Shown here in pieces: positions 12,237 through 22,701 of a stretch of 64,000 nt of DNA. The stretch's first letter is position 1. Each line of letters begins with the position of its first letter. This DNA is from Cladochytrium replicatum (taxonomy: Eukaryota; Chytridiomycota; Chytridiomycetes; Cladochytriales; Cladochytriaceae). Location: assembly GCA_025526935.1 (NCBI GenBank), contig JAHLKD010000049.1:1-64000 (forward strand), given 5' to 3'. The notes under the pieces were generated by a model that saw only the letters and a list, made by a program, of their open reading frames with translations, searched no databases and was not told the origin of the DNA. Both the position numbers and the translations under genes were made by a program.

Positions 12237-14256
12237 TCCGCTTGTCAAGGTAAGCACAGTACGGAATCGCATTCACAGCTGAATGGAAAGTAGCGTTCTT
12301 GACGACCGCAGCGTATAGGATGGAGAGTTGCACGAATTGAAGTGTTCGTGGTAGTCCAGCTTGTAGCAGCATCGCGTCCGACATATACTTGATCGATTGT
12401 ATATTCCGCTCTGATAGACCATCGAGTTCCTTTACTGACGGAGGAGCTGGGTGGGTGCGGATGCGAGGAATCTTGGTATTGCACCATTGGATCAACCGTT
12501 TCGTAATCAATTCTCCTGAATCGGAACGTAGTTCAGCAACGTGTAATGGGTGATTTCGATTCTCCACATCAGCGATATGTCGAATCATACTATCCACCGC
12601 ATCACTCTTTCGATTCAGGAAGTAGATTGTGATGAAACGAGGTTGTTCGTCGACAATGATCTGCCAATATCTCTTTTTCTGTCCGTCGCAGACTAAATGT
12701 ACGACATCGGAAAATAGACGGAAAAGTTTCCTCACAGCTCGACTTATTGTAGAATAAATCGGCTTCTGCTTCAGCTTTGTGCGACTACAGACCAAACAAT
12801 TCTGCATAATTGATTTGTTGACAAGATTGAATGCATCCGGTTCAACTTTGGGCATTTTGATGTTGAGCTTCTCTGCCGTTTGAAAGATCGTCCGTAAGTG
12901 GATGTGACCAAACTGCTGGTGAAACTTTGCAAGTTTGTGCACTGTCACTGGCGATAAGTTGGTGCTCACTCCAACTGTATCTTGAGATGCTCGTTGACAT
13001 TCATCATCATTCGTTTGACGACTGCTGTTGTCTGACATTACATCGAGACTCATCGCGTAAGAAGATCGTACACCGGACGTAAAGTCCATCAACTGATCGA
13101 GATCTTCTGCGGATACCGCTACTGCTTTAGCTCGTTGAGCAATCACATGCTGCAGTCGGTGAGTTCCGACGGTACTAACATCAGCATAGAGATAGTACAA
13201 ATCTCTTTCCCGTCGCCCAATAATAACGTGTTCATCCGTATCACCATGCGTGAGGATAACCTTGTCTTTGGTGAAACTCACAATGTCCCCGGAGTCTCCA
13301 ATGATACTACACACTGATGCAAGTGTGTCTTCGAGATCAGGAACATAAAGTGCGTTGTGTATTATCTTAATTCGCCCATTGGGTAAAACTACAGATACAT
13401 CTCCAAAACCACAAACTGGAATTGTATGACTATCCGCTAGTTCCACCACGTCCTCGTCATTCGTATACGTCAGCGAACTAAAGGCATGACGATTAGGTGT
13501 CATCCAAACAGTTGCGCCTGTATCAAGCAAACCCACACGATCCTTTGCTTGAACATGTACACGGACAACCTTCTGTGCCGAGTGTGCGTTCACTATCGAA
13601 AACATATTTCTGATGTATGTGTCAGCATCTTCATCAACAGAAGTAGGTTGGACAAGGTCAAAGATTACCTTCTTGGTCAACACCGGTTTGGCGGTTGACT
13701 CGTCCTCCGACGAATCATCGCCTGCATCGCCACGGCTGGCAATGAATGCATAAAAATCCGTGTTTAAACAAAGACTCTTTGCAGTGAGATAGTGTTTACA
13801 CGCCGACTGCTTGTGTCCTCGTTTGCCACAGAAGTTGCATGTGAGATCTGTCTTCTTTGCAGAAGAAGATGTGGATGACCTGGAGTCCTGCGACTGCCTG
13901 GTCCGAGTGGAACTGCTACTCCCACCGCTACTGCCTGAGCCACCCGAGGCACCCTGCTTACAGCATTGAGCATTGGCGTGAGACGAGTTCGGATGCAAGG
14001 TACAAATATCCTCCGACTTCGCAACCTTGGCTTTCGCTTTCGCCTTCGCTTTCTTCGCCTTTGCCTTCATGGCCTTCTTTGTCCCATTAGGCCCACCGGC
14101 ATCCATGGTGACGTTGAGTTGACCAATTGGTTGAGGTCGGTCAAGATATTTGATACTGTTTCAAAGTAATGCGTTGGCTTTTGGTGGAATGGTCGCAGAG
14201 TATTCGGATTTGCAGCATCAATTGGATCTTGTATTAACGCCGGTTCCCATTCGGCA
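12237..14256 (-). pseudogene. Copia-A fragment, copy 3 (gag end to mid-integrase)
   Basis: Internal Copia-A piece without LTRs, on the minus strand. It runs from late gag (14256) through a Lys/Ala-rich linker, zinc knuckle, DTGAT protease, pre-integrase and part of the integrase. It stops at the junction with the copy 2 LTR. A 649-residue frame is open from 14106 and runs 26 residues into antisense LTR sequence, ending at 12157, so the ORF is a chance fusion. Substitutions against the complete copy (for example R to H and G to S changes) are scattered, so this copy is older than copies 1, 2 and 4. Confidence 0.87.
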
Positions 14257-14730
14257 ACTAGCTTGCTGTCAGAGTTAAGTCAGTCGATCAACCCCTGAAG
14301 AACAAATCTTGGGCCGCATTCATCACGATTTGTTTGACAGTTGCTGATGAAGTCCTCCGAGTCGTAGCTGTGGCCGCTCGCTTCGTATGTCTGAAGCAGG
14401 ACAGAGTCCGTCGATGAGCAAATAGTCAGCATCCCCTTTAGTACCACGTCGCGCCGGTTTCTTTGAAGGAGCTGTCGATTTGACATCTGTCGATTTGACA
14501 TCAAGGCCAACTTCTGCTTCTTCCACTTCAGAACCCAATGCCAGAGATGTTTCAGGTGCAGTCACAGGTTCTGCACTTGATTCTCTTTCAGATGATGGTC
14601 TGGATTTTTTTAACGCTCGCTTCTTTGTAGTTCGAGGCATGGTGTTTGTACTCTTTGTCGTGGGAAGATACTGGCCCGGTGTTCTTAGCCGGAATGTTAC
14701 AGGAATGTATGCTATAATACTTCCCTGACA
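14257..14730 (-). mobile_element. hAT-like DNA transposon, 5' end with N-terminal ORF
   Basis: On the minus strand a terminus-like CAGGGAAGTATTA starts at about 14730, and 90 bases later an ORF opens (14640-14323). The peptide is Lys/Ser/Pro-rich (start MPRTTKKRALKKSRPSS) and becomes ordered near KGDADYLLID. That layout resembles the low-complexity N-termini of fungal hAT transposases. No catalytic domain is present because the copy 3 junction cuts it at 14256. Identity as hAT is inference from the CAGGG end and from a second, clearer hAT fragment at 51421. It could be another DNA transposon or a host gene fragment. Confidence 0.42.
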
Positions 14731-14847
14731 CTATAGTTTTCTACCCGATCTGAAAATAATAATAAGCTAGGGAAGAAACTGGCTAGTAACATTGATAGAG
14801 AGGTTAGTTGTATTGGGTAGAGATAACTGAAGTACGTCAATGAGTTG

Positions 14848-15025
14848 AGAAAGTGTCCGGGTGGACAGAAAATACATGCCTCGATGTCTGTTGTGATGCA
14901 AAATTGTTTGATACATACAAAACTTATATTGCGTCTTCTTGGAAAGTGTCCGCGTGGACAGAAAGAACAATAGCTTTGTTTTAGATTCTCTATCACATCG
15001 GGTTTTACTCGGGTCTGACTTTTGA
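14848..15025. repeat. Unclassified dispersed repeat, unit 1
   Basis: Contains two direct units of AAAGTGTCCG(G/C)GTGGACAGAAA (about 14852 and 14943). The stretch 14943-15025 recurs in inverted orientation at 49411-49490, including GACCCGAGTAAAACC and AGCTATTGTTCTTTCTGTCC. The core GTCCACGCGGAC is a near-palindrome. No coding potential recognised. Confidence 0.7.
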
Positions 15026-15170
15026 CCCGAGAAGGGTTTTCCTACTGGACCCGATACCCGACCCGGATCCGACCCGAAAATTTTCCATGAAAACCTGGCA
15101 CTCGGGTCGGGTACATTTAGTCAATGGACCCGGACCCGACCTGAAAGACCCTAAAACCCGCCGATCCTTA
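15001..15170. repeat. Degenerate ACCCG-rich repeat array
   Basis: About ten degenerate copies of (G)ACCCG in both orientations (GACCCGA, CGGGTC) in 170 bases. Subterminal regions of some hAT elements carry such motifs, so it may be the other end of a DNA transposon; I cannot show this from the window. Confidence 0.55.
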
Positions 15171-15495
15171 CTGCTCACAATGGTTATTGTGAACAATCTC
15201 TGGGATCTATATCTCTCTATTCGAGAGAATAAGGTTTATATTAGATATTCCTATCAATCTATAGTCACAGGTTAATTATAAAGCCGAAACGACAGTATAT
15301 TTGAATTGTTTGCACAATTCAAAGAGCCTGTGGTGATATGAGATTTCGGGTGGCTGTGGCGCAGGAGCGTGATTGGAGAAACACGAAACTCTGCACATAC
15401 ACAGATCAACCTGAGGACTATCTCTAGCAGAAGTCCCAGATCAGCAGCACTTAAACTGATCAAATCACATCGCCCTCAAACCAAATTTCGACAGG
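15171..15495 (+). repeat. Copia-B LTR, 3' part plus leader
   Basis: Inverted homologue of about 6430-6740: shares CTGCTCACAATG, the 10-bp stem TTTGAATTGT/ACAATTCAAA, CAACCTGAGGACTATCTCTAG and, beyond the LTR, ATCAAATCACATCGCCCTC. It ends where LINE sequence begins. Confidence 0.75.
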
Positions 15496-16347
15496 GGTGT
15501 GTCTGATGCTCGGCGCTGTGCTAACTTTCGCACTTCAGCTAATGGTTTAGATTTTGATCCTCAGTCTTTAGCCAATATGCTGATCATTTTGCTAGTGTCT
15601 ACAATGCTCAGGCTGCTGACCTGGTTTCACCTTCAATTGTTCTGTGTGATTTTCAGCTGCCATTGGATGTTGAAGCTTTTGTTCTAGGTTTTTGGGGCTG
15701 CCCTCTAGGCATGTATCTCACGTGTGTCTAATGCCAAGCTTCCTTGGGTTGCTGCTTTTTTAGATATTCAAGCAGCTTATGACACCACAAATTGTCCAAT
15801 TCTTTGGCCTGAGCTTCTTTCTAGGGGAGTACCATTGCCATTTGTTTTTGTTTTGAAGTCGCTGTTTGATTTTTGTTCTTCCAGGGTGGTTGTTGCAAAT
15901 TGTTTTTCAGATGCTTTTGATTTGTTTAGAGGTTTGTTTCAAGGTTCTGTGCTCAGTCCACTTCTCTATACACTTTCCTTGATCCTCTACCTGGGCTCCT
16001 CCAATCATTTGCCCCACCTATAACACTCTTTCATCCTGCCAAATCACAATATAATCTTTTTTATTTGCAGATAATTTAGCATTGTTTGCACTTACTTTGG
16101 ATGCTATGCAGGTTCTTCTCTCTGTTTGTGACCAGTTTGCCAAAGCTCGTGGTTTTTCTTTTGCTCCTTTGAAGTCTGTGATTCTCACAAGAATCTCCAT
16201 TCCTGCTAATTTGCCTGTGCTTCTTCATGGTCAAACTCTGCCTGTCAAGCCTTCATTTCGTTATCTGGGTTGCTTTTTTGGAGATACTGGATTTGATGTT
16301 TCACTGACTATTTCCCATCGACTTGCCAAAGCGCGTGCAGCTTCCTT
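15496..16347 (+). mobile_element. Non-LTR retrotransposon (LINE-A) fragment, reverse transcriptase
   Basis: Broken reverse transcriptase of the LINE type. Recognisable blocks are YADHFASVYN (about 15575), FLDIQAAYDT (15760), RGLFQGSVLSPLLYT (15930), LFADNLALFA (16064) and a thumb-like FRYLGCFFGDTGF (16258). A deletion near 15705 removes the segment before FLDIQ. The catalytic FADD box reads FADN. Ends abruptly at a Copia-A LTR at 16348. A longer related copy is at 49730-51420 on the other strand. Confidence 0.85.
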
Positions 16348-16741
16348 TGTTAAGTATTTCGATTGATGGACTTGGCCAATCCAGTCATTGATAGTACAAA
16401 AACACAAACGCCCGATATACAGAAATGTCACTCTTCACTGAGCAACATTTCTAACTATTGAACTAAAGCATATAGATGATGATCTATTACGAGTTTGGAT
16501 ACCTCCGGTTATTTCTTCATGGGTTATATTTATTGCAGCCATAGGTATAGTAAACTGTCATTACTTTTCTATCATCCACTTGCAGAAGTGAAGCCCGGAT
16601 CAGATCACAGCAAAGGTTTACATATGATTAACGCGTTCGTGGGAATCATGTGTGAGAACAATCCTGTTGAGGAGAGCTAGATCTCACGCACAGCTTAGCA
16701 TGATTATGCTTCGCTACGCCTGTGAGAAGAAGAGTCAAACC
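16348..16741 (+). repeat. Copia-A LTR, first 394 bp only
   Basis: Starts TGTTAAG inside LINE-A and follows the LTR consensus to GAGTCAAACC, where the complete element's own LTR starts. The complete element therefore appears to have landed in an existing LTR, or the two were joined by recombination. Confidence 0.92.
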
Positions 16742-17340
16742 TGTTAAGTATTTCGATTGATGGACTTGGCCAATCCAGTCATTGATAGTACAAAAACACA
16801 AACGCCCGATATACAGAAATGTCACTCTTCACTGAGCAACATTTCTAACTATTGAACTAAAGCATATAGATGATGATCTATTACGAGTTTGGATACCTCC
16901 AGTTATTTCTTCATGGGTTATATTTATTGCGGCCATAGGTATAGTAAACTGTCATTACTTTTCTATCATCCACTTGCAGAAGTGAAGCCCGGATCAGATC
17001 ACAGCAAAGGTTTACATATGATTAACGCGTTCGTGGGAATCATGTGTGAGAACAATCCTGTTGAGGAGAGCTAGATCTCACGCACAGCTTAGCATGATTA
17101 TGCTTCGCTACGCCTGTGAGAAGAAGAGTCAAACCTTATCGCTTCGATCCAGATCTTCCGGAAGGAAAAGCCAAAACGACAGTACACTTATTTAAGGAGC
17201 CTGTGGCGATACACACAAGGAGCATTCTCTTGCGCTAGTACTTGTGACTCGCAATCTTCTTTATTCATCTCTTAGAAACATCAACCCGTGAATTAGCGAC
17301 ACACACAACCTGAGGATCCAGACCACAGCTTTGTTCAACA
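16742..17340 (+). repeat. Copia-A 5' LTR (copy 4)
   Basis: 599 bp, TGTTAAG to TTCAACA. A TATA-like TTATTTAAGG at 17188-17197 is the likely promoter core, which would put the transcript start in the last third of the LTR. Nearly identical to the copy 2 LTR. Confidence 0.94.
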
Positions 17341-17391
17341 CAATAGTTACGAATCGTTGCTTAACACATTTCTTCGGACAACAACGACAAG

Positions 17392-20300
17392 ATGGGTTCA
17401 GGATCGAATGACGCCACATCTTCGCGGCCGAAGCCATTCACCGGTAAAACGCTGCAGGATTTCGATCTGTACATGGAACAAGTGCAGACTTACGCAAACT
17501 TATGTGGCGGCGCTGGCACTATGCTTCTCCAAGAACCAATGGCTCTTCCTGATAATCCGAATTACGAGGCGGAAGGAAATCGCCCACAGCGTCCGATAGT
17601 CATCGCCGGAGCTGCTGGCGGAGCTGCTAACGAAGCACGAGCACAATGGGAAGCAGAACTACGTGAACATTTGGCGATCGTCACACACAACAGTCACTTA
17701 CGTACGCAATATCGTGCTGAGATGCAAGATTACCGTGCACAACAAGCGGACAATAACGTCGCAGTTGGAATTCTATGCGAATGTTTCCCAAAACGCGACA
17801 TGAATCGAGTCAGAGCTTATGCGTCAGCAAAAGGCAAAGTCGATGGACTTCGCCGAATTTTCAGTGCTGGCGGACAAGCTCCGATCGAATCGTCTATGTG
17901 GGAGCAACGGCTGGTAGATCTGAAATGTACGAACGGTCAGTCGGCAGAAAGCGTTCAGCAGTTTGTGACCGACCTCACTGAGTTATTCGAACTCAAACTG
18001 AACTCTTTACCGGACGAACTCGTAATCAAGGATCTACTAAACCGGTTAGTCGCAAAAATCACGATGCAGACAATTGAACTACGGACCCTCGTACCTTTTC
18101 TCGGAAAAATGATCACTTCTGCGTATGCCGAATGGGAACCGGCGTTAATACAAGATCCAATTGATGCTGCAAACCCGAATGCTCCGCGACCATTCCACCA
18201 AAAGCCAACGCATTACTTCGAAACAGTGTCAAATATCTTGACCGACCTAAACCAATTGGTCCAACTCAACGTCACCATGGATGCCGGTGGGCCGAATGGG
18301 ACAAAGAAGGCCATGAAGGCAAAGGCGAAGAAAGCGAAGGCGAAAGCGAAAGCCAAGGTTGCGAAGTCGGAGGATATTTGTACCTTGCATCCGAACTCAT
18401 CTCACACCAATGCTCAATGCCGTAAGCAGGGTGCCTCGGGTGGCTCAGGCAGTAGCGGTGGGAGTAGCAGTTCCACTCGGACCAGGCAGTCGCAGGACTC
18501 CAGGTCGTCCACATCTTCTTCTGCAAAGAAGACAGATCTCACATGCAATTTCTGTGGCAAACGAGGACACAAGCAGTCGGCGTGTAAACGCTATCTCACT
18601 GCAAAGAGTCTTTGTTTAGACACGGATTTTCGTGCATTCATTGCCAGCCGTGGCGATGCAGGTGATGATTCGTCGGAGGACGAATCTACCGCCAAACCGG
18701 TGTTGACCAAGAAGGTAATCTTTGACCTTACCCAACCTACTTCTGTTGATAAAGATGCTGACACATACATCGGAAATATGTTTTCGATAGTGAACGCACA
18801 CTCGGCACAGAAGGTTGTCCGTGTACATGTTCAAGCAAAGGATCGTGTGGGTTTGCTTGATACAGGCGCAACTGTTTGGATGACACCTAATCGTCATGCC
18901 TTTAGTTCGCTGACGTATACGAATGACGAGGACGTGGTGGAACTAGCGGATAGTCATACAATTCCAGTTTGTGGTTTTGGAGATGTATCTGTAGTTTTAC
19001 CCAATGGGCGAATTAAGATAATACACAACGCACTTTATGTTCCTGATCTCGAAGACACACTTGCATCAGTGTGTAGTATCATTGGAGACTCCGGGGACAT
19101 TGTGAGTTTCACCAAAGACAAGGTTATCCTCACGCATGGTGATACGGATGAACACGTTATTATTGGGCGACGGGAAAGAGATTTGTACTATCTCTATGCT
19201 GATGTTAGTACCGTCGGAACTCACCAACCGCGGCATGTGATTGCTCAACGAGCTAAAGCAGTAGCGGTATCCGCAGAAGGTCTCGATCAGTCGATGGACT
19301 TTACGTCCGGTGTACAATCTTCTCACGCGATGGGTCTCGATGTAATGTCAGACAACAACATTCGTCAAACGAACGATGATGAATGTCAACGAGCATCTCA
19401 AGATACAGTTGGAGTGAGCACCAACTTATCGCCAGTGACAGTACACGAACTTGCAAAGTTACACCAGCAGTTTGGTCACATCCACTTACGGACAATCTTT
19501 CGAACGGCAGAGAAGCTCAACATCAAAATGCCCAAGGTTGAACCGGATGCATTCAATCTTGTCAACAAATCAATTATGCAGAATTGTTTGGTCTGTAGTC
19601 GCACGAAGCTGAAGCAGAAGCCGATTTATTCTACAATAAGTCGAGCTCCGAGGAAACTTTTCCGTCTGTTTTCCGATGTCGTACGTTTAATCTACGACGG
19701 ACAGAAGAAGAGATATTGGCAGATCATTGTCGACAAACAACCTCGTTTCATCACAATCTACTTCCTGAATCGAAAGAGTGATGCGGTGGATAGTATGATT
19801 CGACATATCGCTGATGTGGAAAATCGCAATCACCCATTACACGTTGCTGAACTACGTTCCGATTCAGGAGAATTGATTACTAAACGGTTGATCCAATGGT
19901 GCAATACCAAGATTCCTCGCATCCGCGTCCACCCAGCTCCTCCGTCAGTAAAGGAACTCGATGGTCTATCAGAGCGGAATATACAATCGATCAAGTATAT
20001 GTCGGACGCGATGCTGCTACAAGCTGGACTACCACGAACACTTCAATTCGTGCAACTCTCCATCCTATACGCTGCGGTCGTCAAGAACGCTACTTTCCAT
20101 TCAGCTGTGAATGCGATTCCGTACTGTGCTTACCTTGACAAGCGGATAGATTTGGCAACTATCCACGCCTTTGGAACACTCGTTAGTTTGTGGATCTCAC
20201 ACGAACAAAGGTTGGCGCGCAGAATCCGAGACAAGTCTGAACTAGGTCTGTTTCTCGGATACAAGGGTGAAGACCTGAAGATCGTCATAGCACTCAATTT

Positions 20301-22416
20301 TCGGACAAACACAATAGGCGAATACTTCCATGTTACGTTCCACGAGGGAGTTTTTGTTGGTTATAATCCTACCCGACAGTTACTCGACGATCTTACGGTA
20401 CAATATCCACTGAAGGCCGGGACATATTTCGATGTTGATCAAATACCAACCGGGGATCAGGGGGTGCAAGAGACGACTGTTGAGTTTGTCTCAGACAATT
20501 TCCCGATTTCTACCGTTGCAGACGAAGAAATCGATGAGGATATAAACGACGACCCCATATATTACCGCTTAGAAGAAGCCGGTGACATGCATGTTGTTGA
20601 ACATTTACATGGACTAGACGATGATGACCCAGACGATGCTGATTATGATCCAAATGCTGATTTATCGACTCCACAATCCATTACTGAAGAATCTCCGAAT
20701 TTGTCTTCCGTATCTCCTGTAGAGGAATATGATGCACAACTCGAAAGTGATCTTCAATTCATTGGAGAAGATGTCGACGAAGCGTATGCAGCAAGAAAAC
20801 AAAAACGTCAAGCAAGTGCAAATTTGTCGAACGCCAAAAGGAAACAAAATTCCTTGTTTACCCGGTCCGTTCCTAATATCGATTGGACCCTGAAGGCCGA
20901 TTCCTCATATCCAACACAACCAATTGCGAATGGAAATATATGGACTGCACCAAAGACTCTTCGTGAGGCTTTATCACGATCCGATGAGGCTCCATTCTGG
21001 TTAGCGGCGATGAAGGAGGAAGTTACACAACTAGTCGGCAACAATACTTGGGCCGAAACGTTTTTACCTGATGGACGGAATTTATTATCGGGCAAATGGG
21101 TTTTCACATATAAGCTTGACGAACATGGCAATATTACTCGATTCAAAGCAGGTTGGGTCGTACGAGGATTTTCACAGATTGAAGGATTGGATTTCGATGA
21201 AACCTATTCTCCAGTTACGAAAACGTCCACGATCCGTTTTCTGATTGCATTAGCAGCATTAGTCGGCATGATCATATTCCAGTTTGATATCAAGGGTGCA
21301 TATCTCAATGCAATACTGGAAGAAGAGAACTACGTCGAACTCCCTCATGGTTTCGGACGAGTAGATTTCCGGAATCGACCCATCGTCTGCAGACTTATCA
21401 AAAGTCTGTACGGTCTACACCAGGCAGCTCGAGAATGGTACAAAACTCTTTGGAAACAATATCTCAGTGTTGGTTTCGTGCGGAATATTGCAGACATCTG
21501 TCATTTCTGGCGATACAATCCAACAAATAATACCCGCGAACACACTACCGTTCATGTCGATGATATACTACATTTTTCCACAGATCCAAACGCATATCAT
21601 CGGTTTCAGACCGATTTGGAAACTTCGTTCACAGTAGGCAGTACTTCGAAGGCGAAATGGATTCTGAAAATGGAGTTATTGCAGACAATGGAAGGATATT
21701 TCCTTAGCAATGCATTGTACGTAAAGAAGATTCTCGAAGAAGCGAATTTATGGGGTACCAACATCAAACCGACCAAAACACCGATGTCAAAATCATATAT
21801 CTTTGATGAGACCACACCAACACTGTCCGATGCCGAGGCAACACAATTTCGATCAATGTTAATGAAGATATCGTACGTGGCGACTAAGACACGACCGGAT
21901 ATTTCATACGCAGTCAATATTTTGGCACAACATCAGATTGATCCTCGACAGTCAGAATCAAAGGCTCTCTATCGATTACAACGATATTTACTCGGTACTT
22001 GGGATTACGGTTTACACTATACACGGACTGGTATCACGTCTCCGATGCTAAGACCCGACGGTCTCTACATGTTTGATTCGGCTAACAACCCACAAGGTTA
22101 TGCCGATGCAGACTGGGCGGGCGATGCAGATAGATACTCACGAACCGGTTACGTGGTAATGTTCGCTAATGCGGCAATCAGTTGGCAGTCGATTCGACAA
22201 CAGACTATTGCAGCCTCGTCGTCGGAAGCCGAACTGTATGCGCTGAACGAACTATCGCGTGAGATGAAGTGGATGAAAAATCTTATGACGGGTATTGGAA
22301 TTACGTCGTTCAATCCGCTCCGTTTATGGCAAGACAATCAATCCACCGAGTCTATCGCAAACAATCTGTTCAACAACAAACGGACCAACACATGGACGTT
22401 CGCGAGAGATTTGTGA
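17392..22416 (+). CDS. Copia gag-pol polyprotein (1674 aa), C-terminal frameshift
   Basis: Single long frame encoding the structural and enzymatic proteins of the element. In order: gag (about 1-330); Lys/Ala-rich and Gly/Ser linkers; CCHC zinc knuckle CNFCGKRGHKQSAC; aspartic protease LLDTGATVWMT; pre-integrase with CLVC; integrase core with Asp in LRSDSGE and Glu in GLSERN; reverse transcriptase with FDIKGAYLNA and VHVDDIL, where copia elements normally have YVDD; RNase H with YADADWAGD and SSSEAELYAL. The frame stops at 22416 because one base is missing in a run that should read ACCAAACAC. The expected continuation (HMDVRERF, then DMIADILTKPLG) is open in the next frame to 22574. Start chosen as the first ATG after the LTR, in a good context. 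Confidence 0.95.
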   Translation: MGSGSNDATSSRPKPFTGKTLQDFDLYMEQVQTYANLCGGAGTMLLQEPMALPDNPNYEAEGNRPQRPIVIAGAAGGAANEARAQWEAELREHLAIVTHNSHLRTQYRAEMQDYRAQQADNNVAVGILCECFPKRDMNRVRAYASAKGKVDGLRRIFSAGGQAPIESSMWEQRLVDLKCTNGQSAESVQQFVTDLTELFELKLNSLPDELVIKDLLNRLVAKITMQTIELRTLVPFLGKMITSAYAEWEPALIQDPIDAANPNAPRPFHQKPTHYFETVSNILTDLNQLVQLNVTMDAGGPNGTKKAMKAKAKKAKAKAKAKVAKSEDICTLHPNSSHTNAQCRKQGASGGSGSSGGSSSSTRTRQSQDSRSSTSSSAKKTDLTCNFCGKRGHKQSACKRYLTAKSLCLDTDFRAFIASRGDAGDDSSEDESTAKPVLTKKVIFDLTQPTSVDKDADTYIGNMFSIVNAHSAQKVVRVHVQAKDRVGLLDTGATVWMTPNRHAFSSLTYTNDEDVVELADSHTIPVCGFGDVSVVLPNGRIKIIHNALYVPDLEDTLASVCSIIGDSGDIVSFTKDKVILTHGDTDEHVIIGRRERDLYYLYADVSTVGTHQPRHVIAQRAKAVAVSAEGLDQSMDFTSGVQSSHAMGLDVMSDNNIRQTNDDECQRASQDTVGVSTNLSPVTVHELAKLHQQFGHIHLRTIFRTAEKLNIKMPKVEPDAFNLVNKSIMQNCLVCSRTKLKQKPIYSTISRAPRKLFRLFSDVVRLIYDGQKKRYWQIIVDKQPRFITIYFLNRKSDAVDSMIRHIADVENRNHPLHVAELRSDSGELITKRLIQWCNTKIPRIRVHPAPPSVKELDGLSERNIQSIKYMSDAMLLQAGLPRTLQFVQLSILYAAVVKNATFHSAVNAIPYCAYLDKRIDLATIHAFGTLVSLWISHEQRLARRIRDKSELGLFLGYKGEDLKIVIALNFRTNTIGEYFHVTFHEGVFVGYNPTRQLLDDLTVQYPLKAGTYFDVDQIPTGDQGVQETTVEFVSDNFPISTVADEEIDEDINDDPIYYRLEEAGDMHVVEHLHGLDDDDPDDADYDPNADLSTPQSITEESPNLSSVSPVEEYDAQLESDLQFIGEDVDEAYAARKQKRQASANLSNAKRKQNSLFTRSVPNIDWTLKADSSYPTQPIANGNIWTAPKTLREALSRSDEAPFWLAAMKEEVTQLVGNNTWAETFLPDGRNLLSGKWVFTYKLDEHGNITRFKAGWVVRGFSQIEGLDFDETYSPVTKTSTIRFLIALAALVGMIIFQFDIKGAYLNAILEEENYVELPHGFGRVDFRNRPIVCRLIKSLYGLHQAAREWYKTLWKQYLSVGFVRNIADICHFWRYNPTNNTREHTTVHVDDILHFSTDPNAYHRFQTDLETSFTVGSTSKAKWILKMELLQTMEGYFLSNALYVKKILEEANLWGTNIKPTKTPMSKSYIFDETTPTLSDAEATQFRSMLMKISYVATKTRPDISYAVNILAQHQIDPRQSESKALYRLQRYLLGTWDYGLHYTRTGITSPMLRPDGLYMFDSANNPQGYADADWAGDADRYSRTGYVVMFANAAISWQSIRQQTIAASSSEAELYALNELSREMKWMKNLMTGIGITSFNPLRLWQDNQSTESIANNLFNNKRTNTWTFARDL

Positions 22417-22692
22417 ATCTCCAAGTTGAACAGAAACATCAGGAGTTACACCATATGGATACTTCTGATATGATCGCGGACATCTTAACTAAACCTCTTG
22501 GAAGTAAATTATACCTTAAACACAGGGGCTCGTTGGGGCTAGTCAGTCAGTCTTCACTTAATATACTATCTTGAACGACCGGCTGGCGATGTCCATACAA
22601 CTCACCTTTATTTCAATAGAATATCAACTTCAGCATTTACAGAAAGTTATGATCGGTTGAGTGATACTCTCGGTTGTACCTATCTAATGACT

Positions 22693-22701
22693 GAGGGGGT
22701 G
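22693..22701 (+). other. Polypurine tract of Copia-A
   Basis: GAGGGGGTG immediately before the 3' LTR; the same string precedes the copy 2 LTR (11629-11637). It would prime plus-strand DNA synthesis. Confidence 0.8.

Noticed and set aside
16495-16680. A conserved 61-residue ORF repeated in every Copia-A LTR (also 4769-4954, 11785-11970, 16889-17074, 22849-23034)
   Set aside because: It is conserved only because the LTRs are nearly identical DNA; it lies upstream of the presumed transcript start and has no coding bias.
17341-17391. A tRNA primer binding site after the 5' LTR
   Set aside because: The leader (CAATAGTTACGAATCGTTG) does not match the 3' end of a tRNA I can name; an internal tRNA half is possible but not demonstrable here.
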